DNA from: Ga0077548 sp035440445
GTDB lineage: Bacteria; Pseudomonadota; Alphaproteobacteria; Rhizobiales; Xanthobacteraceae
Direction: 5' to 3'
NCBI GenBank assembly: GCA_035440445.1
Contig: DAORMJ010000003.1
Span: 62,001 to 126,000, forward strand
Length of the DNA: 64,000 bases
The notes below the pieces were generated by a model. It did no database searches. It had not been told where the DNA came from and saw nothing but the letters and a program-made list of their open reading frames with translations. Position 1 is the stretch's first letter, and every line of letters begins with the position of its first letter. Below are positions 13,430 to 23,125 of the stretch, in pieces. The position numbers and the translations under genes were made by a program.

Positions 13430-14752
13430 TTACCGGGAAACGGTCTTTTCGAATTGCCGCAACAGAGCGTTGCCGCGGCTGACCGCATCGTCAAGCGCCT
13501 GCTTCGCAGTTTTCTTGCCTGCAAGTGCGGATTCGATTTCTTCCGACCAGATGTCGCGCAGCTGCACCATGTTCCCGAAGCGAAGACCGCGTGAGTTGTC
13601 GGTCGGCGCCTTGTTGGTCAGTTCCAGAAGCGGCGTTTCGAGGTAGGGCTTTTCCTTGTAGAAGCCCGACGCCTTGGTCTGCTCGTAGGCAGCCTTGGTG
13701 ATCGGCAGGTAGCCCGACTTCTGGTGCAGTTCGATCTGCTTGTCGGCGCGCGAGAGGAAGGTGAAGAACTTCGCGACACCTTTGTATTCTTCGTTCTTCT
13801 TGCCGCCCATGACCCAGAGCGAAGCGCCGCCGATGATCGAATTCTGCGGCGCGTCCTGCACATCCGGGTAATAAGGCATCGGTGCGTTGCCCCAGGCGAA
13901 TTTCGCGTTCGCGGCGACATTGCCGAAGAAGCCCGACGAGGTGAGGAAGATCGGGCATTCGCCGCTGGTGAAGCGGCCTTCGCCGGTGTTGGTGCGGCCC
14001 GAGTAATCGTAGGTTTTGTCCTTCTGCAGCGCGACGAGATTTTCCAGATGCTTCAGCACGGTGGGATTGTTGAAGGTCAGCACGGTGTCGAAACCGTCCA
14101 TGCCGTTGCCTTTGGTGCCGATGGCGACGTTATGCCAGGCGGAGAACTGCTCGATGTTCACCCAGGTCGCCCAGGCATTCGAGAAACCGCAGGTGTCGTA
14201 GCCAGCCGCTTTCAGCTTCTTGGCAGCGGCGAAGACATCGGGCCAGGTCTTCGGCGGCGCGTCGGGATCAAGCCCCGCCTTTTTGAAGGCGTCTTTATTG
14301 TACCACATCACGGTGGAGGAGGAGTTGAAGGGGAAGGAGAGCATCTCGCCCTTCAGCGTCGAGTAGTAACCGGTGATGGTCGGCAGATAAGCCTGCGGAT
14401 CGAACGTCTCGCCGGCTTCCTTCATCAACAGATGCACCGGCTTGATCGCGCCCTTGGCGGCCATCATCGTCGCGGTGCCGACTTCGAACACCTGCAGGAT
14501 GTGCGGCGCGTTACCGGCGCGGAACGCGGCGATGCCTGCGTTCATGGTGTCGGCATAGCCGCCTTTATAGGTCGGCACGACCTTGTATTCGTTTTGCGAC
14601 TTGTTGAACTCCTCGGCGAGGCGGACAACGACGTCATTGTTCGCGCCGGTGAGCGCGTGCCACCACTGGATTTCGATCTGCGCGGAAGCAGGCGTCGAGA
14701 AGATCGCGGCGGCGGAGAGGGTCAGGCCGGTAAGCAGCTTCGAGAGTTTCAT
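13430..14752 (-). CDS. ugpB: glycerol-3-phosphate periplasmic binding protein UgpB
   Basis: 440 residues with a clear Sec signal peptide (cleavage likely after STPASA, about residue 24). The mature start IEIQWWHALTGANND is the typical UgpB N-terminus, followed by FNKSQNEYKVVPTYKGGYADTMNAG. It captures glycerol-3-phosphate or its diesters in the periplasm and delivers them to UgpAE. First gene of the ugpBAEC operon. The 230 bases upstream (14753-14982) should hold the promoter and separate it from the divergent SCO locus; I identify no specific box there. Confidence 0.95.
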   Translation of the reverse strand: MKLSKLLTGLTLSAAAIFSTPASAQIEIQWWHALTGANNDVVVRLAEEFNKSQNEYKVVPTYKGGYADTMNAGIAAFRAGNAPHILQVFEVGTATMMAAKGAIKPVHLLMKEAGETFDPQAYLPTITGYYSTLKGEMLSFPFNSSSTVMWYNKDAFKKAGLDPDAPPKTWPDVFAAAKKLKAAGYDTCGFSNAWATWVNIEQFSAWHNVAIGTKGNGMDGFDTVLTFNNPTVLKHLENLVALQKDKTYDYSGRTNTGEGRFTSGECPIFLTSSGFFGNVAANAKFAWGNAPMPYYPDVQDAPQNSIIGGASLWVMGGKKNEEYKGVAKFFTFLSRADKQIELHQKSGYLPITKAAYEQTKASGFYKEKPYLETPLLELTNKAPTDNSRGLRFGNMVQLRDIWSEEIESALAGKKTAKQALDDAVSRGNALLRQFEKTVSR

Positions 14753-14982
14753 GAGGGTACTCGCCTTGGGTAAGGTTTCTTCCGAATCCTAGCGTGGCGG
14801 GTTTTCTCTATTACGACAGTCTCGCGACCGGCCCGCCTTGTCCCCAAAGGCTAGCCAGTTTCCTCTATGCCTTCCAGCCAGCCACTGTGCAGTGCGGCGT
14901 GCGAAAATCGGCCGCAACATGTTCAGGGCGCTACGGAACCCGGTTTGTTGACGGGCGCGGCCCTGCACCCTACCTACCTCTT

Positions 14983-15150
14983 ATGGCAAAGACGGCCCCC
15001 GGCACCCTTGCGGTTTCGACGCGTCCGCTCCTCGTGGGTGCCGCGATTTTTTTCGGCGCGTTAACGGCCGCCGCGGGTTTCCTGTGGTTCTGGTTCGGCT
15101 CCAAGGTGTTTTTCGACATGGTGGCGGCCGGCATCGCCTATTGCTTCTGA
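14983..15150 (+). CDS. small membrane protein upstream of SCO (55 aa)
   Basis: MAKTAPGTLAVSTRPLLVGA leads into one or two hydrophobic segments (about 16-38 and 42-53) with a GFLWFWFGSKVFFDM centre. It ends one base before the SCO start codon, so the two are co-transcribed. Small membrane proteins beside sco genes often belong to cytochrome oxidase maturation (inference). I choose ATG 14983 because the upstream extension (from 14794) has non-coding composition. Confidence 0.6.
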   Translation: MAKTAPGTLAVSTRPLLVGAAIFFGALTAAAGFLWFWFGSKVFFDMVAAGIAYCF

Positions 15151-15151
15151 C

Positions 15152-15736
15152 ATGAGCCGCTCGCTTCGGGTTCTGGTCCTGCTCGGCGCTTTCGTCATGG
15201 GTGCATTCGCGCTCACGGCGGGCGTGATGCTGCTGGTTCCTGCCGAACGCACCAGGCCATCTTCGGTGGGTGGCGCGTTCCAGCTCGTCAATCAGGACGG
15301 CAAGACCGTCACCGATGCCGATTTCCGCGGCAAGCCTTTGCTCGTCTTCTTCGGCTTCACGCATTGTCCGGACATCTGCCCGACCACGCTCTTTGAAGTC
15401 TCCGAAGTCTTCAACCGGCTCGGCAAGGATGCGGAGAAGGTGAACGCGATCTTCGTGACCGTCGATCCGGAACGCGACACGCCGGAGAAGCTCAAGCTCT
15501 ATCTGTCGAGCTTTCATCCGCAGATTTCCGCGCTCTCCGGCACGGACGCGCAGATCGAGGCGATCAAGAAAGTCTATTACGTTTATGCCAAGCGCGTGCC
15601 GCTCGAAGGCGGCAGCTACACGATGGATCACACCACTGTCGTCTACCTCATGGACAAGGACGGCAAATTCATTGCGCCCTTCAATCTGAAGCGCGATGCC
15701 GACGCAGCGGCTGCGGATCTGAAACGCCGCCTTTGA
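15152..15736 (+). CDS. SCO1/SenC family copper chaperone (194 aa)
   Basis: N-terminal membrane anchor (about residues 6-29), then a thioredoxin-like fold. Copper ligands: CxxxC at Cys72 and Cys76 (GFTHCPDICPTTL) and the conserved His160 (TMDHTTVVYLMD). FVTVDPERDTPEKL is a family signature. SCO proteins deliver copper to, or reduce, the CuA centre of cytochrome c oxidase on the periplasmic side. Preceded by a small membrane protein gene and followed by DUF3750. Confidence 0.93.
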   Translation: MSRSLRVLVLLGAFVMGAFALTAGVMLLVPAERTRPSSVGGAFQLVNQDGKTVTDADFRGKPLLVFFGFTHCPDICPTTLFEVSEVFNRLGKDAEKVNAIFVTVDPERDTPEKLKLYLSSFHPQISALSGTDAQIEAIKKVYYVYAKRVPLEGGSYTMDHTTVVYLMDKDGKFIAPFNLKRDADAAAADLKRRL

Positions 15737-15767
15737 TCCGCCGGATTCGCGAACCTATTTCTATTCC

Positions 15768-16550
15768 ATGCCACCGCGCCGGCGCTTCAGCCGTTCCCTG
15801 ATTTTCGTTTTCATCGCAGCACTGCTGTTGCCGATCGCAGCGCGCGCCGCGCTCTTTGCGCTTGAGGAACGTCCGGTTAGCTGGCGTGACGCCGACTGGT
15901 CGAGCGTGCGCGCCTTGCCGCCCGCAGCCGAGCATCCGGATGCGCGCGTGCTTGTGCTTTCGGGGCGCACCGGCGGCTGGAAAGGCGTGATCGCAACCCA
16001 TAGCTGGATCGTCTTCAAGAGCGCGAACGCGACAGCATGGACGCGCTACGACGTCGTCGGCTGGGGTAATCCGGTGCGCATGAACGGTTGGGCCCCGGAT
16101 GCGCGCTGGTACGGCACGCCGCCCTCGGTGATTGCAGACATTCGCGGCGAGGCGGCGGAGGCGCTGATCCCGCGCATCGATGCGGCGGTGAAAGACTATC
16201 GCTGGCGCAACGCCGGCGACTACCGCATCTGGCCGGGACCGAACTCGAACAGTTTCGTCGCCACCGTGTTGCGCAATGTGCCGGAGATGCGGGCGGTGTT
16301 GCCGGCCAATGCAGTCGGCCGCGATTTTCGCCCCGGCTTTTACGCAGGCTTGAGCGATAGCGGCACCGGCATGGAATTGAATCTGTGGGGCTATGCCGGC
16401 GCGAAGCTCGGCTGGATCGAAGGCTTCGAGATCAATTTCATGAGCCTCGTGGTCGGGCTCGATTTTCGCAATCCTGCGATCAAGCTCCCGGGCTTCGGGC
16501 GCATCGGACTCTCGCCGCTGCCCTTGCTCGCGCCGCAGGCGAAATCCTAG
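15768..16550 (+). CDS. DUF3750 family protein (260 aa)
   Basis: Signal or anchor helix at residues 8-25, then RPVSWRDADWSSVRALPP and LSGRTGGWKGVIATHSWIVFK, YDVVGWGNPVRMNGWAPDARWYG and YRIWPGPNSNSFVATVLR, all typical of DUF3750. Conserved His, Cys-free core and GPNSNSF suggest an enzyme, possibly an amidase-like periplasmic protein, but no function is established. It ends overlapping the convergent glycosyltransferase gene by 4 bases. Confidence 0.88.
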   Translation: MPPRRRFSRSLIFVFIAALLLPIAARAALFALEERPVSWRDADWSSVRALPPAAEHPDARVLVLSGRTGGWKGVIATHSWIVFKSANATAWTRYDVVGWGNPVRMNGWAPDARWYGTPPSVIADIRGEAAEALIPRIDAAVKDYRWRNAGDYRIWPGPNSNSFVATVLRNVPEMRAVLPANAVGRDFRPGFYAGLSDSGTGMELNLWGYAGAKLGWIEGFEINFMSLVVGLDFRNPAIKLPGFGRIGLSPLPLLAPQAKS

Positions 16551-18496
16551 CGGCTTTCGTTGTCGCCCCGCGCGGCGAGGCCGTGTTCGGTCTTTTCCCA
16601 GTGATAGGGCGAATGCACGAGCTGCCACACCGCGCGCCATGCGGCCGCGGAGAGGAGCAACCAGTAAAGCGGCATGGTCAGCAAGATGAACAGGGCCGAG
16701 GAAAATCGCCGTTTGCGCAACCCAGTCACGGCCAGCGAGATGGATGCGAGATATCCGCTGCAGAGCGTCAGCAGAATGATCGAAGTTTCGAAACCCGCAA
16801 CCGGCCCGGAGAAAGAGAGTTCGCCGCGCGCAAGGTCGTTGATGAGCCAGAACAGGAAGACCGGATGCACGAGTGCTGCGGCGATGGTCCCGCCGAGCAG
16901 TAGCTGAAAGGCGAGATAGCCACGGCGCCCAAGATCCGCGCGCAAACGCTTTCCGTCCCGCATGTGTACGACGTAGGTCTGGGTCCAGCCTTTGAACCAG
17001 CGCGTGCGTTGGGAAAGCCAACTGCCGAATTGTTCGGGTGCCTCTTCCCATGTGGTGGAATCGATGATGCCGGTCTGATAGCCGAAGCGGGCGAGGCGGA
17101 TGCCGAGGTCCGCGTCTTCGGTGACATTATGCGGATCCCAGCCGCCCGCGCGGCGCAACAGATCGGCGCGAAAATGATTGGAGGTGCCGCCGAGCGGCAA
17201 AGGCAATCCCCATCGCGTCAGCGCCGGCAATAATACGTCGAACAGTCCGCAATATTCCGCGCGAAAGTGGCGGGTGAGGAAGTTCAGCTTCCGGTTGTCG
17301 ATCGCCAGTTTTGCCTGCACGCAGGCAAGCTGCGGCTTGCCGAGCAGGAAGGCTCCATATGCGTCGCGCAACTGCGCGGGATGCGGGCGGTCCTCTGCGT
17401 CATAAACGACGATATACTCGCCGCGAACGAAAGGAAGTGCCGCTTGCAGCGCTTTCGGTTTGGTGCGCGGCTCGTTTCGCGGCGCAATGAAAATCTCGAA
17501 GCAGGGATCGAGCAGGATCGCTCTTGCAGCCGCGATGGTCTCGGCGTCGTCGGCTTCGAGAATGAGTTTTACGTCGAGTTTTTCCCGCGGATAATCGAGC
17601 GCGGATATCGACCGGACGATCGCGGCGACTACGTTGGCCTCGCGATAAAGCGGAATCAGAATGCTATAGATGGGCAGCGCATGATCCGGGATTGCGAGCC
17701 TTTCGTTTCGCGGGCTCCGCATGAAGCAGGCCGTGACGCGCAGCGCAGCCCATGCAACGAAGATGGCGGAGAAGAATAATGTCACCGCGAGCCAGGCAAG
17801 CTCTAGCGGCAGGTTCGAGGGAAGCCACGGCAACGCAAAGAGAACGGCGAGGGACAGGGTGATCGCGATCGCATGCCCCGCGAAGCCAGCACTTCCCGCC
17901 GAGAAAACAGGCCAGCGCTCGCGAAGCCCGAATGCTGCATCGTGCGCGAGCCGCTCGCCGCAGGAGCGCTGCAGAAAATCGCGGAGCCGTTCGAACGACG
18001 TGATGCGAAAATGCTGCGCGAGCTCCGGCGCGTCGGAAAGATGATTGTGAATCGTGCGCAGGTTGTTTCCGGCTAATGCAATCGTAATTTGCGTTTCGCC
18101 ATCGCGCGCTTCTGCCGGCAAGAGCCCGCTCGCAAGAATGCCGGGCACGTCGAGTGAAACGGAGGTGGGGCCTTCCAGCAGGTCAGGCTCGACGCCGAGG
18201 TTTTTCGACACCGCCTGCAGCATCGTATCGGGATCGACCACGCCGCTTCGAAGCACGACCGTATCGGCCCCGAGCCCGACGGCTTCGCCTCGCCGTGCGG
18301 CCCAGCGCAGGAATACCGGCTCTACCAGCCCTTCGAGTGCGCGCAGTTCCGCGGGCAGGCCCGGCCGGGAGCGAAACAGGGATTGCGTTTCGGCAAAGCC
18401 ATGATGTGGCCGGGGTGTTGGAATAGGGCTGTGAACTTCGCGCCCGCTTGCGGAAGGAATGGGATCGAAGGGATCAAAACGCGGCCCAAGCGACAA
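16547..18496 (-). CDS. membrane glycosyltransferase, family 2 (649 aa)
   Basis: An N-terminal cytosolic region (about 50-190) resembles a type II secretion/NfrB-like N-domain. Then come two membrane helices (about 208-252), a GT2 catalytic domain, and three or four C-terminal helices. Catalytic motifs: EADDAET (314-320), YDAEDRP (365-371), TEDADLG (459-465) and QRTRW (496-500), as in processive BcsA-like enzymes. It likely polymerises or exports a cell-surface polysaccharide using a nucleotide sugar; which one cannot be told. No PilZ domain is visible. TTG start at 18496 with a weak ribosome-binding site, so the exact start is uncertain. Confidence 0.85.
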   Translation of the reverse strand: MSLGPRFDPFDPIPSASGREVHSPIPTPRPHHGFAETQSLFRSRPGLPAELRALEGLVEPVFLRWAARRGEAVGLGADTVVLRSGVVDPDTMLQAVSKNLGVEPDLLEGPTSVSLDVPGILASGLLPAEARDGETQITIALAGNNLRTIHNHLSDAPELAQHFRITSFERLRDFLQRSCGERLAHDAAFGLRERWPVFSAGSAGFAGHAIAITLSLAVLFALPWLPSNLPLELAWLAVTLFFSAIFVAWAALRVTACFMRSPRNERLAIPDHALPIYSILIPLYREANVVAAIVRSISALDYPREKLDVKLILEADDAETIAAARAILLDPCFEIFIAPRNEPRTKPKALQAALPFVRGEYIVVYDAEDRPHPAQLRDAYGAFLLGKPQLACVQAKLAIDNRKLNFLTRHFRAEYCGLFDVLLPALTRWGLPLPLGGTSNHFRADLLRRAGGWDPHNVTEDADLGIRLARFGYQTGIIDSTTWEEAPEQFGSWLSQRTRWFKGWTQTYVVHMRDGKRLRADLGRRGYLAFQLLLGGTIAAALVHPVFLFWLINDLARGELSFSGPVAGFETSIILLTLCSGYLASISLAVTGLRKRRFSSALFILLTMPLYWLLLSAAAWRAVWQLVHSPYHWEKTEHGLAARGDNESR

Positions 18497-18575
18497 CTTT
18501 ACCCGTCCCGGATCACTCGTCTAAAAAGCACAAAGAAACTTCCGGGCGAAAAATGCCCGCACGCAGAAATGAACG

Positions 18576-19472
18576 ATGAGTAATCCCCTGCCACTATCCT
18601 GCTTCGGACGCCGCATTGTCCGCAATGTATTTTTGCTTGCGGCCGCGTTTTTTGCGCTGGCGGATGCAAATGCCCAGACGCAAATACCGCCGCAGACGCC
18701 GGAGCAGGACATCCTCATCCCACGTTTCTGGGATCCGAAGCGGCGGCCGGAGAAGCCCAACCTCGGCCGCATGACGACGATCCGCTTTCTGGCGGAGGAT
18801 GATTATCCGCCGTTTCATTTTCGCGGGCCCAACGGGCTGCCGATCGGCTTCAACATCGATATCGCGCGCGCGATCTGCGAGGAGCTTGCCGTGACCTGTA
18901 CGATTCAGGTGCGGCGCTTCGATACGCTGCTCGCTGCACTTGAGTCCGGCGCGGGCGACGCCGTGATCGCGTCGATCGCGATCACGCCGGAAACGCGAAA
19001 GAAAGCGGATTTCACGGATCGCTATTACCGCACGCCTGCGCGCTTCGTGGCGCGGAAGAACTCGCCCTTGCGCGACATCGCTCCCGCACTCGTGGCCGGC
19101 CGTTCGATTGCCGTGGTCGCAGGCAGTGCGCATGAGGCTTATATCCGCACGTTCTTCGCGGAGACGGCGATCCGGAGTTATGCCTCGGCACCGGAAGCGC
19201 TTACCGCGTTGAAAAAGGGTGAGGCCGATCTTGCCTTCGGCGATGGAATCTCGCTCGCATTCTGGCTGAACGGCTCGGACTCCGAAGGCTGCTGTTCGTT
19301 CCGGGGTGGCGCCTATACCGAAAGCCGCTTCTTCGGAGAGGGTGTTGGAATCGCGGTCAAAAGCGGGAACGAAGTCCTCCTCCGCGCGCTCAATCATGCG
19401 CTCGCGCGGCTCTGGGAGCGCGGGGTATTCACCGATCTCTATTTGCGTTATTTCCCGGTCGGCTTTTACTGA
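18576..19472 (+). CDS. periplasmic amino-acid-type binding protein (SBP family 3, 298 aa)
   Basis: Signal peptide to about residue 34 (ADANA-Q). The mature part opens IRFLAEDDYPPFHFRGPNGLPIGFNIDIARAI, the family 3 solute-binding signature, followed by MLLAALESGAGDAVIASIAITPETRKKADFTDRYY-like sequence and a second lobe. No permease or ATPase genes are adjacent, so it may be an orphan binding protein or serve a distant transporter. Ligand unknown; family 3 proteins usually bind polar amino acids. Confidence 0.88.
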   Translation: MSNPLPLSCFGRRIVRNVFLLAAAFFALADANAQTQIPPQTPEQDILIPRFWDPKRRPEKPNLGRMTTIRFLAEDDYPPFHFRGPNGLPIGFNIDIARAICEELAVTCTIQVRRFDTLLAALESGAGDAVIASIAITPETRKKADFTDRYYRTPARFVARKNSPLRDIAPALVAGRSIAVVAGSAHEAYIRTFFAETAIRSYASAPEALTALKKGEADLAFGDGISLAFWLNGSDSEGCCSFRGGAYTESRFFGEGVGIAVKSGNEVLLRALNHALARLWERGVFTDLYLRYFPVGFY

Positions 19473-19495
19473 TCCGTCCTGAAACGAGAAGAAGA

Positions 19496-21136
19496 ATGGC
19501 GTCCGAAACGGCTGCCCTGGCAGCAAATTTGCGCGAAGTAGCGGAAACCTCGAATGCGTGGCCGTTCGAGGAAGCGAAGAAGATCGTCGCGCGGCTGAAG
19601 AAAAAGCCCAAGGACGAAGTGCTGTTCGAAACCGGCTACGGCCCCTCGGGTCTCCCGCATATCGGCACGTTCGGCGAGGTCGCGCGCACGACCATGGTGC
19701 GCCACGCCTTCCGCGTGCTCACGGACGACAAGATCAAGACGAAGCTGCTCGCCTTCTCCGACGACATGGATGGCCTTCGCAAGGTGCCGGACAACGTGCC
19801 GAACAAGGATTTGCTGGCAAAGGATCTCGGCAAGCCGCTGACCCAGGTCCGCGATCCCTTCGGCACGCATCCGAGCTTCGGCGAGCACAACAATGCGCGG
19901 CTGCGCGCCTTCCTCGACCAGTTCGGTTTCGAATATGAGTTCGCGTCCTCGACGCAGTATTACAAGAGCGGCCGTTTCGACGAGACGCTGCTGAAGGTGC
20001 TGCGGAACTACGAAAGCGTGATGAAGATCATGCTGCCTTCGCTGCGCGAGGAGCGTGCCGCCACTTATTCGCCGTTTCTCCCCGTTTGTCCGCGCACCGG
20101 GATCGTGTTGCAGGTGCCGATCGTCGATCATGATGTGAAGGCCGGCACGATCACCTACGAAGACCCGGAAACCAAAGAACGCATGACGACGCCGGTGACC
20201 GGCGGCAACGTGAAACTGCAATGGAAGCCGGACTGGGCCATGCGCTGGGTCGCGCTCGGCGTCGATTACGAAATGGCCGGCAAGGACCTGATCGACTCGG
20301 TGAAGTTGTCGGGCGAGATCGCGCGCGCGCTCGGCGGCACGCCGCCGGAAGGTTTCAACTACGAGCTCTTTCTGGACGACAAAGGCCAGAAGATTTCCAA
20401 GTCGAAGGGCAACGGCCTCACCATTGAGGAATGGCTGCGCTATGCGAGCCCGGAATCGCTTTCACTCTTTATGTATAGAGAGCCTAAGGCGGCGAAGCGC
20501 CTCTATTTCGATGTGATCCCGCGCAACGTCGACGATTATCAGCAATTCCTCGAAGGCTACCGCAAGCAGACCGAGTGGAAGCACCGGCTCGGCAATCCGG
20601 TCTGGCATATTCATTCCGGCAATCCGCCCGAGCCGAACATGCCGGTCACCTTCCAGATGCTGCTCACGCTCGTATCCTCGTCGAACGCGGAAAATGCCGA
20701 AACGCTCTGGGGCTTCATCGGCCGCTATCGTCCGGGCGTGACCAGGGAAACGCATCCGAAGCTCGGCAATCTCGTCGAATACGCAATCCATTATTTCCGC
20801 GATTTCGTGCTGCCGACAAAGAAATTCCGCGAGCCGACGGATAGTGAGCGCAAGGCGCTTACGGATCTGCGCGACGCGCTCTCGCAGCTTCCGGCGGATG
20901 CAACCGCTGAATCGATCCAGGACGTCGTCTATGAGATCGGCCGCCGCGAGCCGTTCCTCGATCACAAGAAGGCGGCCAAGGACGGCAAGCCCGGCGTTTC
21001 GCTCGACTGGTTCAATATGCTCTATCAGGTGCTGCTGGGACAGGAGAAGGGCCCACGCTTCGGCTCGTTCGTCGCCGTGTACGGGATCGAGAACACGGTC
21101 GCCATGATCGACGGAGCCCTGGCGCGTTCGGCGTGA
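19496..21136 (+). CDS. lysK: lysyl-tRNA synthetase, class I (546 aa)
   Basis: Class I Rossmann-fold LysRS, found in archaea, spirochaetes and alphaproteobacteria. HIGH-type motif PHIGTFGE after GPSGL (50-61), KMSKS-type motif KISKSKGNG (299-307). It charges tRNA-Lys. Length is normal. It follows a binding-protein gene by 23 bases and ends 4 bases before a TauE-like permease gene, but those partners are not functionally linked as far as known. Confidence 0.96.
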   Translation: MASETAALAANLREVAETSNAWPFEEAKKIVARLKKKPKDEVLFETGYGPSGLPHIGTFGEVARTTMVRHAFRVLTDDKIKTKLLAFSDDMDGLRKVPDNVPNKDLLAKDLGKPLTQVRDPFGTHPSFGEHNNARLRAFLDQFGFEYEFASSTQYYKSGRFDETLLKVLRNYESVMKIMLPSLREERAATYSPFLPVCPRTGIVLQVPIVDHDVKAGTITYEDPETKERMTTPVTGGNVKLQWKPDWAMRWVALGVDYEMAGKDLIDSVKLSGEIARALGGTPPEGFNYELFLDDKGQKISKSKGNGLTIEEWLRYASPESLSLFMYREPKAAKRLYFDVIPRNVDDYQQFLEGYRKQTEWKHRLGNPVWHIHSGNPPEPNMPVTFQMLLTLVSSSNAENAETLWGFIGRYRPGVTRETHPKLGNLVEYAIHYFRDFVLPTKKFREPTDSERKALTDLRDALSQLPADATAESIQDVVYEIGRREPFLDHKKAAKDGKPGVSLDWFNMLYQVLLGQEKGPRFGSFVAVYGIENTVAMIDGALARSA

Positions 21137-21140
21137 GCCA

Positions 21141-21884
21141 ATGACCGTCGGCGCAATCGTCGTCATCGCGCTCAGCATCGTCTTTACGTCGTTTCTTTCC
21201 GGCGTGTTCGGCATGGCGGGCGGGATGATCCTGCTCGGCGTGCTCTTGCTGTTTCTCGACGTCATCCCGGCGATGGTGCTGTTCTCGGCGATCCAGCTCG
21301 TGTCGAACGGATGGCGCGTGCTGTTGTGGCGGCGCTATATCCGCTGGCGAATTTTCTTTCTTTACGTGGTGGGAGCGGCGGTCGCTTTTACCATCATGCG
21401 CTGGATCGCCTTCGTGCCGGACAAAGCGGCTGTCTATCTGGCGCTCGGTGCTTTGCCGTTTCTGCTTTATTTGCTGCCGGGGAATCTGGCTCCGAACATC
21501 GAATGGCGTGGCGTGCCGCTGATCACCGGTCTCCTCACGACCGTAGTGCAGCTACTGGTCGGCGTCGGCGGGCTCTTTCTCGACATCTTCTTTCAGAAGA
21601 GTGCGCTCGACCGCAAAACGACTGTCGCAACCAAGGCGGTTACCCAGACTTTCGGCCATCTCTTGCGCGGACTTTATTTCGGTTCGTTCCTGAATTTTCC
21701 GGAGGTCTTGCCGGTCGTCGCTTACGGCCCCTCGATCCTGCTTGCGATTCTCGGCGCATCGCTGGCACCGCTCGTGCTCGAACGGATGACGGATGCGAGC
21801 TTCCGCATCTGGACCCGCAGGGTCGTCTTTGCCGTGGCGACCGTCTATCTCTTGCGTGGCGGCTGGCTTTTTCTGCACGCCTGA
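21141..21884 (+). CDS. TauE/SafE family permease (247 aa)
   Basis: About eight membrane helices. The first repeat contains SGVFGMAGGMILLGVLLLF, which is the TauE/SafE glycine motif, and the second repeat carries LLVGVGGLFLDIFF. Family members export sulfite, sulfoacetate or other organic anions. It follows lysK after 4 bases. A second, different TauE-like gene lies at 25742. Substrate unknown. Confidence 0.85.
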   Translation: MTVGAIVVIALSIVFTSFLSGVFGMAGGMILLGVLLLFLDVIPAMVLFSAIQLVSNGWRVLLWRRYIRWRIFFLYVVGAAVAFTIMRWIAFVPDKAAVYLALGALPFLLYLLPGNLAPNIEWRGVPLITGLLTTVVQLLVGVGGLFLDIFFQKSALDRKTTVATKAVTQTFGHLLRGLYFGSFLNFPEVLPVVAYGPSILLAILGASLAPLVLERMTDASFRIWTRRVVFAVATVYLLRGGWLFLHA

Positions 21885-21886
21885 TT

Positions 21887-22495
21887 TCAGTAGAGCGAAT
21901 TCTTTACCCGCTCCGGCAACTCGCGGTCATAGGTCTGGGCGTCGAAGCCTTCGGAGACCGCGGCAATCATGTCACCCGCGCTCGGCAGTGCGCCGCGCGG
22001 AAGATGGTGAGCGGGATCCCAGAGCTGCGAGCGCGCCACTGCCTTCGAGCAATGAAAATAGGCGCGTTCGACCGAGATCAAGAGCACGCTGCGCGGCAGT
22101 TTGTTGCCGACGGCGAAGCGCTGCAGGAGTTCCGGGTCGACCGAAATCTGCGCGCGGCCATTAACCCGCAGCGTTTCTCCGACGCCCGGCACGATGAAGA
22201 GCAGCGATACGCGCGGATCGCCGACGATGTTGAGAAGGTTGTCGATGCGGTTGTTGCCCGGCCGGTCCGGGATCGCGAGCGTGCGCTCGTCGATGATCTG
22301 CACGAAGCCCGCGGCGTCGCCTTTGGGCGAACAGTCAATTCCATCCGGGCCGGAGGACGCAAGGATTACGAAAGGCGAAGCCCTCACAAACGCCTGATAG
22401 GGCGCGTTCAGAAACGTAATCTCCTTCGCCACCGAGCGCGCATGCGGTTCGCCATAAACCGCGCGCAGCGCTTCAGGTGAAGTGAGAAGGCTCAT
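21887..22495 (-). CDS. PPOX-class FMN-dependent protein, MSMEG_1061-like (202 aa)
   Basis: Split-barrel flavin-binding protein: FVILASSGPDGIDCSPKGDAAGFVQI, then AIPDRPGNNRIDNLLNIVGDPRVSLLFIVPGVGETLRVNGRA and a C-terminal FHCSKAVARSQLWDP. This matches the pyridoxamine-5'-phosphate-oxidase-like TIGR04025 group, which binds FMN or F420 but has no known substrate. It directly follows the S24-type repressor gene on the same strand (stop and start abut), so both are likely one operon. Confidence 0.88.
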   Translation of the reverse strand: MSLLTSPEALRAVYGEPHARSVAKEITFLNAPYQAFVRASPFVILASSGPDGIDCSPKGDAAGFVQIIDERTLAIPDRPGNNRIDNLLNIVGDPRVSLLFIVPGVGETLRVNGRAQISVDPELLQRFAVGNKLPRSVLLISVERAYFHCSKAVARSQLWDPAHHLPRGALPSAGDMIAAVSEGFDAQTYDRELPERVKNSLY

Positions 22496-23125
22496 CTACT
22501 GGCTCGCCCAGACGATCCGCGCGATCCAGACCACGTCGGTCATCGGCAGCACACGGTCCTTGTGATCGGGATTGAGCGATTTGAGTTCGACCGCTTTTGT
22601 GGTTTTTTTCTTCAGCTCTTTCGCCAGCACTTCGCCGTCTTTGGTTTTCAGCACCACGCGGTCGCCCTTGCGCAGGGGGGCGGCCGGCGAGACGACGATG
22701 ACGTCGCCTTTGCGATAGAGCGGTTCCATGGAATTGCCCGAGACCTCGAGCGCATAGGCGTGGTCGTCGTCCACGTTCGGCAGCTTGATCTCGTCCCAGC
22801 CCGAGCCCACCGGAAAGCCGCTGTCGTCGAAGAACCCGCCCGAGCCCGCTTCGGCAAAGCCGATCAGCGGCACCGGCTGCGCCGGGCGCTTCGGCTTCTT
22901 TGTAAGGAGCGAAATGAATTCGTCGATGGAGGCGCCGGTGGCATCCAGGACTTTTGCGATGGATTCGGTCGAGGGCCAGCGGGGCCGTCCGTCCGGCGTC
23001 ACCCGTTTCGACTTGTTGAATGTCGTGGGATCGAGGCCGGCGGCCTTGGCAAGACCGGACGGCGAGAAATTATAACGGGCGGCGATGCGGTCGACCGCAC
23101 CCCATACCTGACCATGGCTCAACAT
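22496..23125 (-). CDS. S24-type (LexA/CI-like) HTH transcriptional regulator (209 aa)
   Basis: HTH domain near 8-75 (IAARYNFSPSGLAKAAGLDPTTF and WPSTESIAKVL), a linker with an AEAGSGG stretch (Ala93-Gly94, the usual autocleavage point), and a peptidase S24 domain with catalytic Ser132 (SGNSMEP) and Lys169 (VLAKE). The complete dyad suggests RecA-stimulated self-cleavage is possible. In related rhizobia such genes sit beside pyrD in the core genome, so this is probably not prophage. Divergent from pyrD; target unknown. Confidence 0.85.
   Translation of the reverse strand: MLSHGQVWGAVDRIAARYNFSPSGLAKAAGLDPTTFNKSKRVTPDGRPRWPSTESIAKVLDATGASIDEFISLLTKKPKRPAQPVPLIGFAEAGSGGFFDDSGFPVGSGWDEIKLPNVDDDHAYALEVSGNSMEPLYRKGDVIVVSPAAPLRKGDRVVLKTKDGEVLAKELKKKTTKAVELKSLNPDHKDRVLPMTDVVWIARIVWASQ

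Noticed and set aside
22496..23125. S24-type repressor as a sign of a prophage next to pyrD
   Set aside because: No phage genes nearby; both neighbours are core genes, and such regulators occur there in related genomes.
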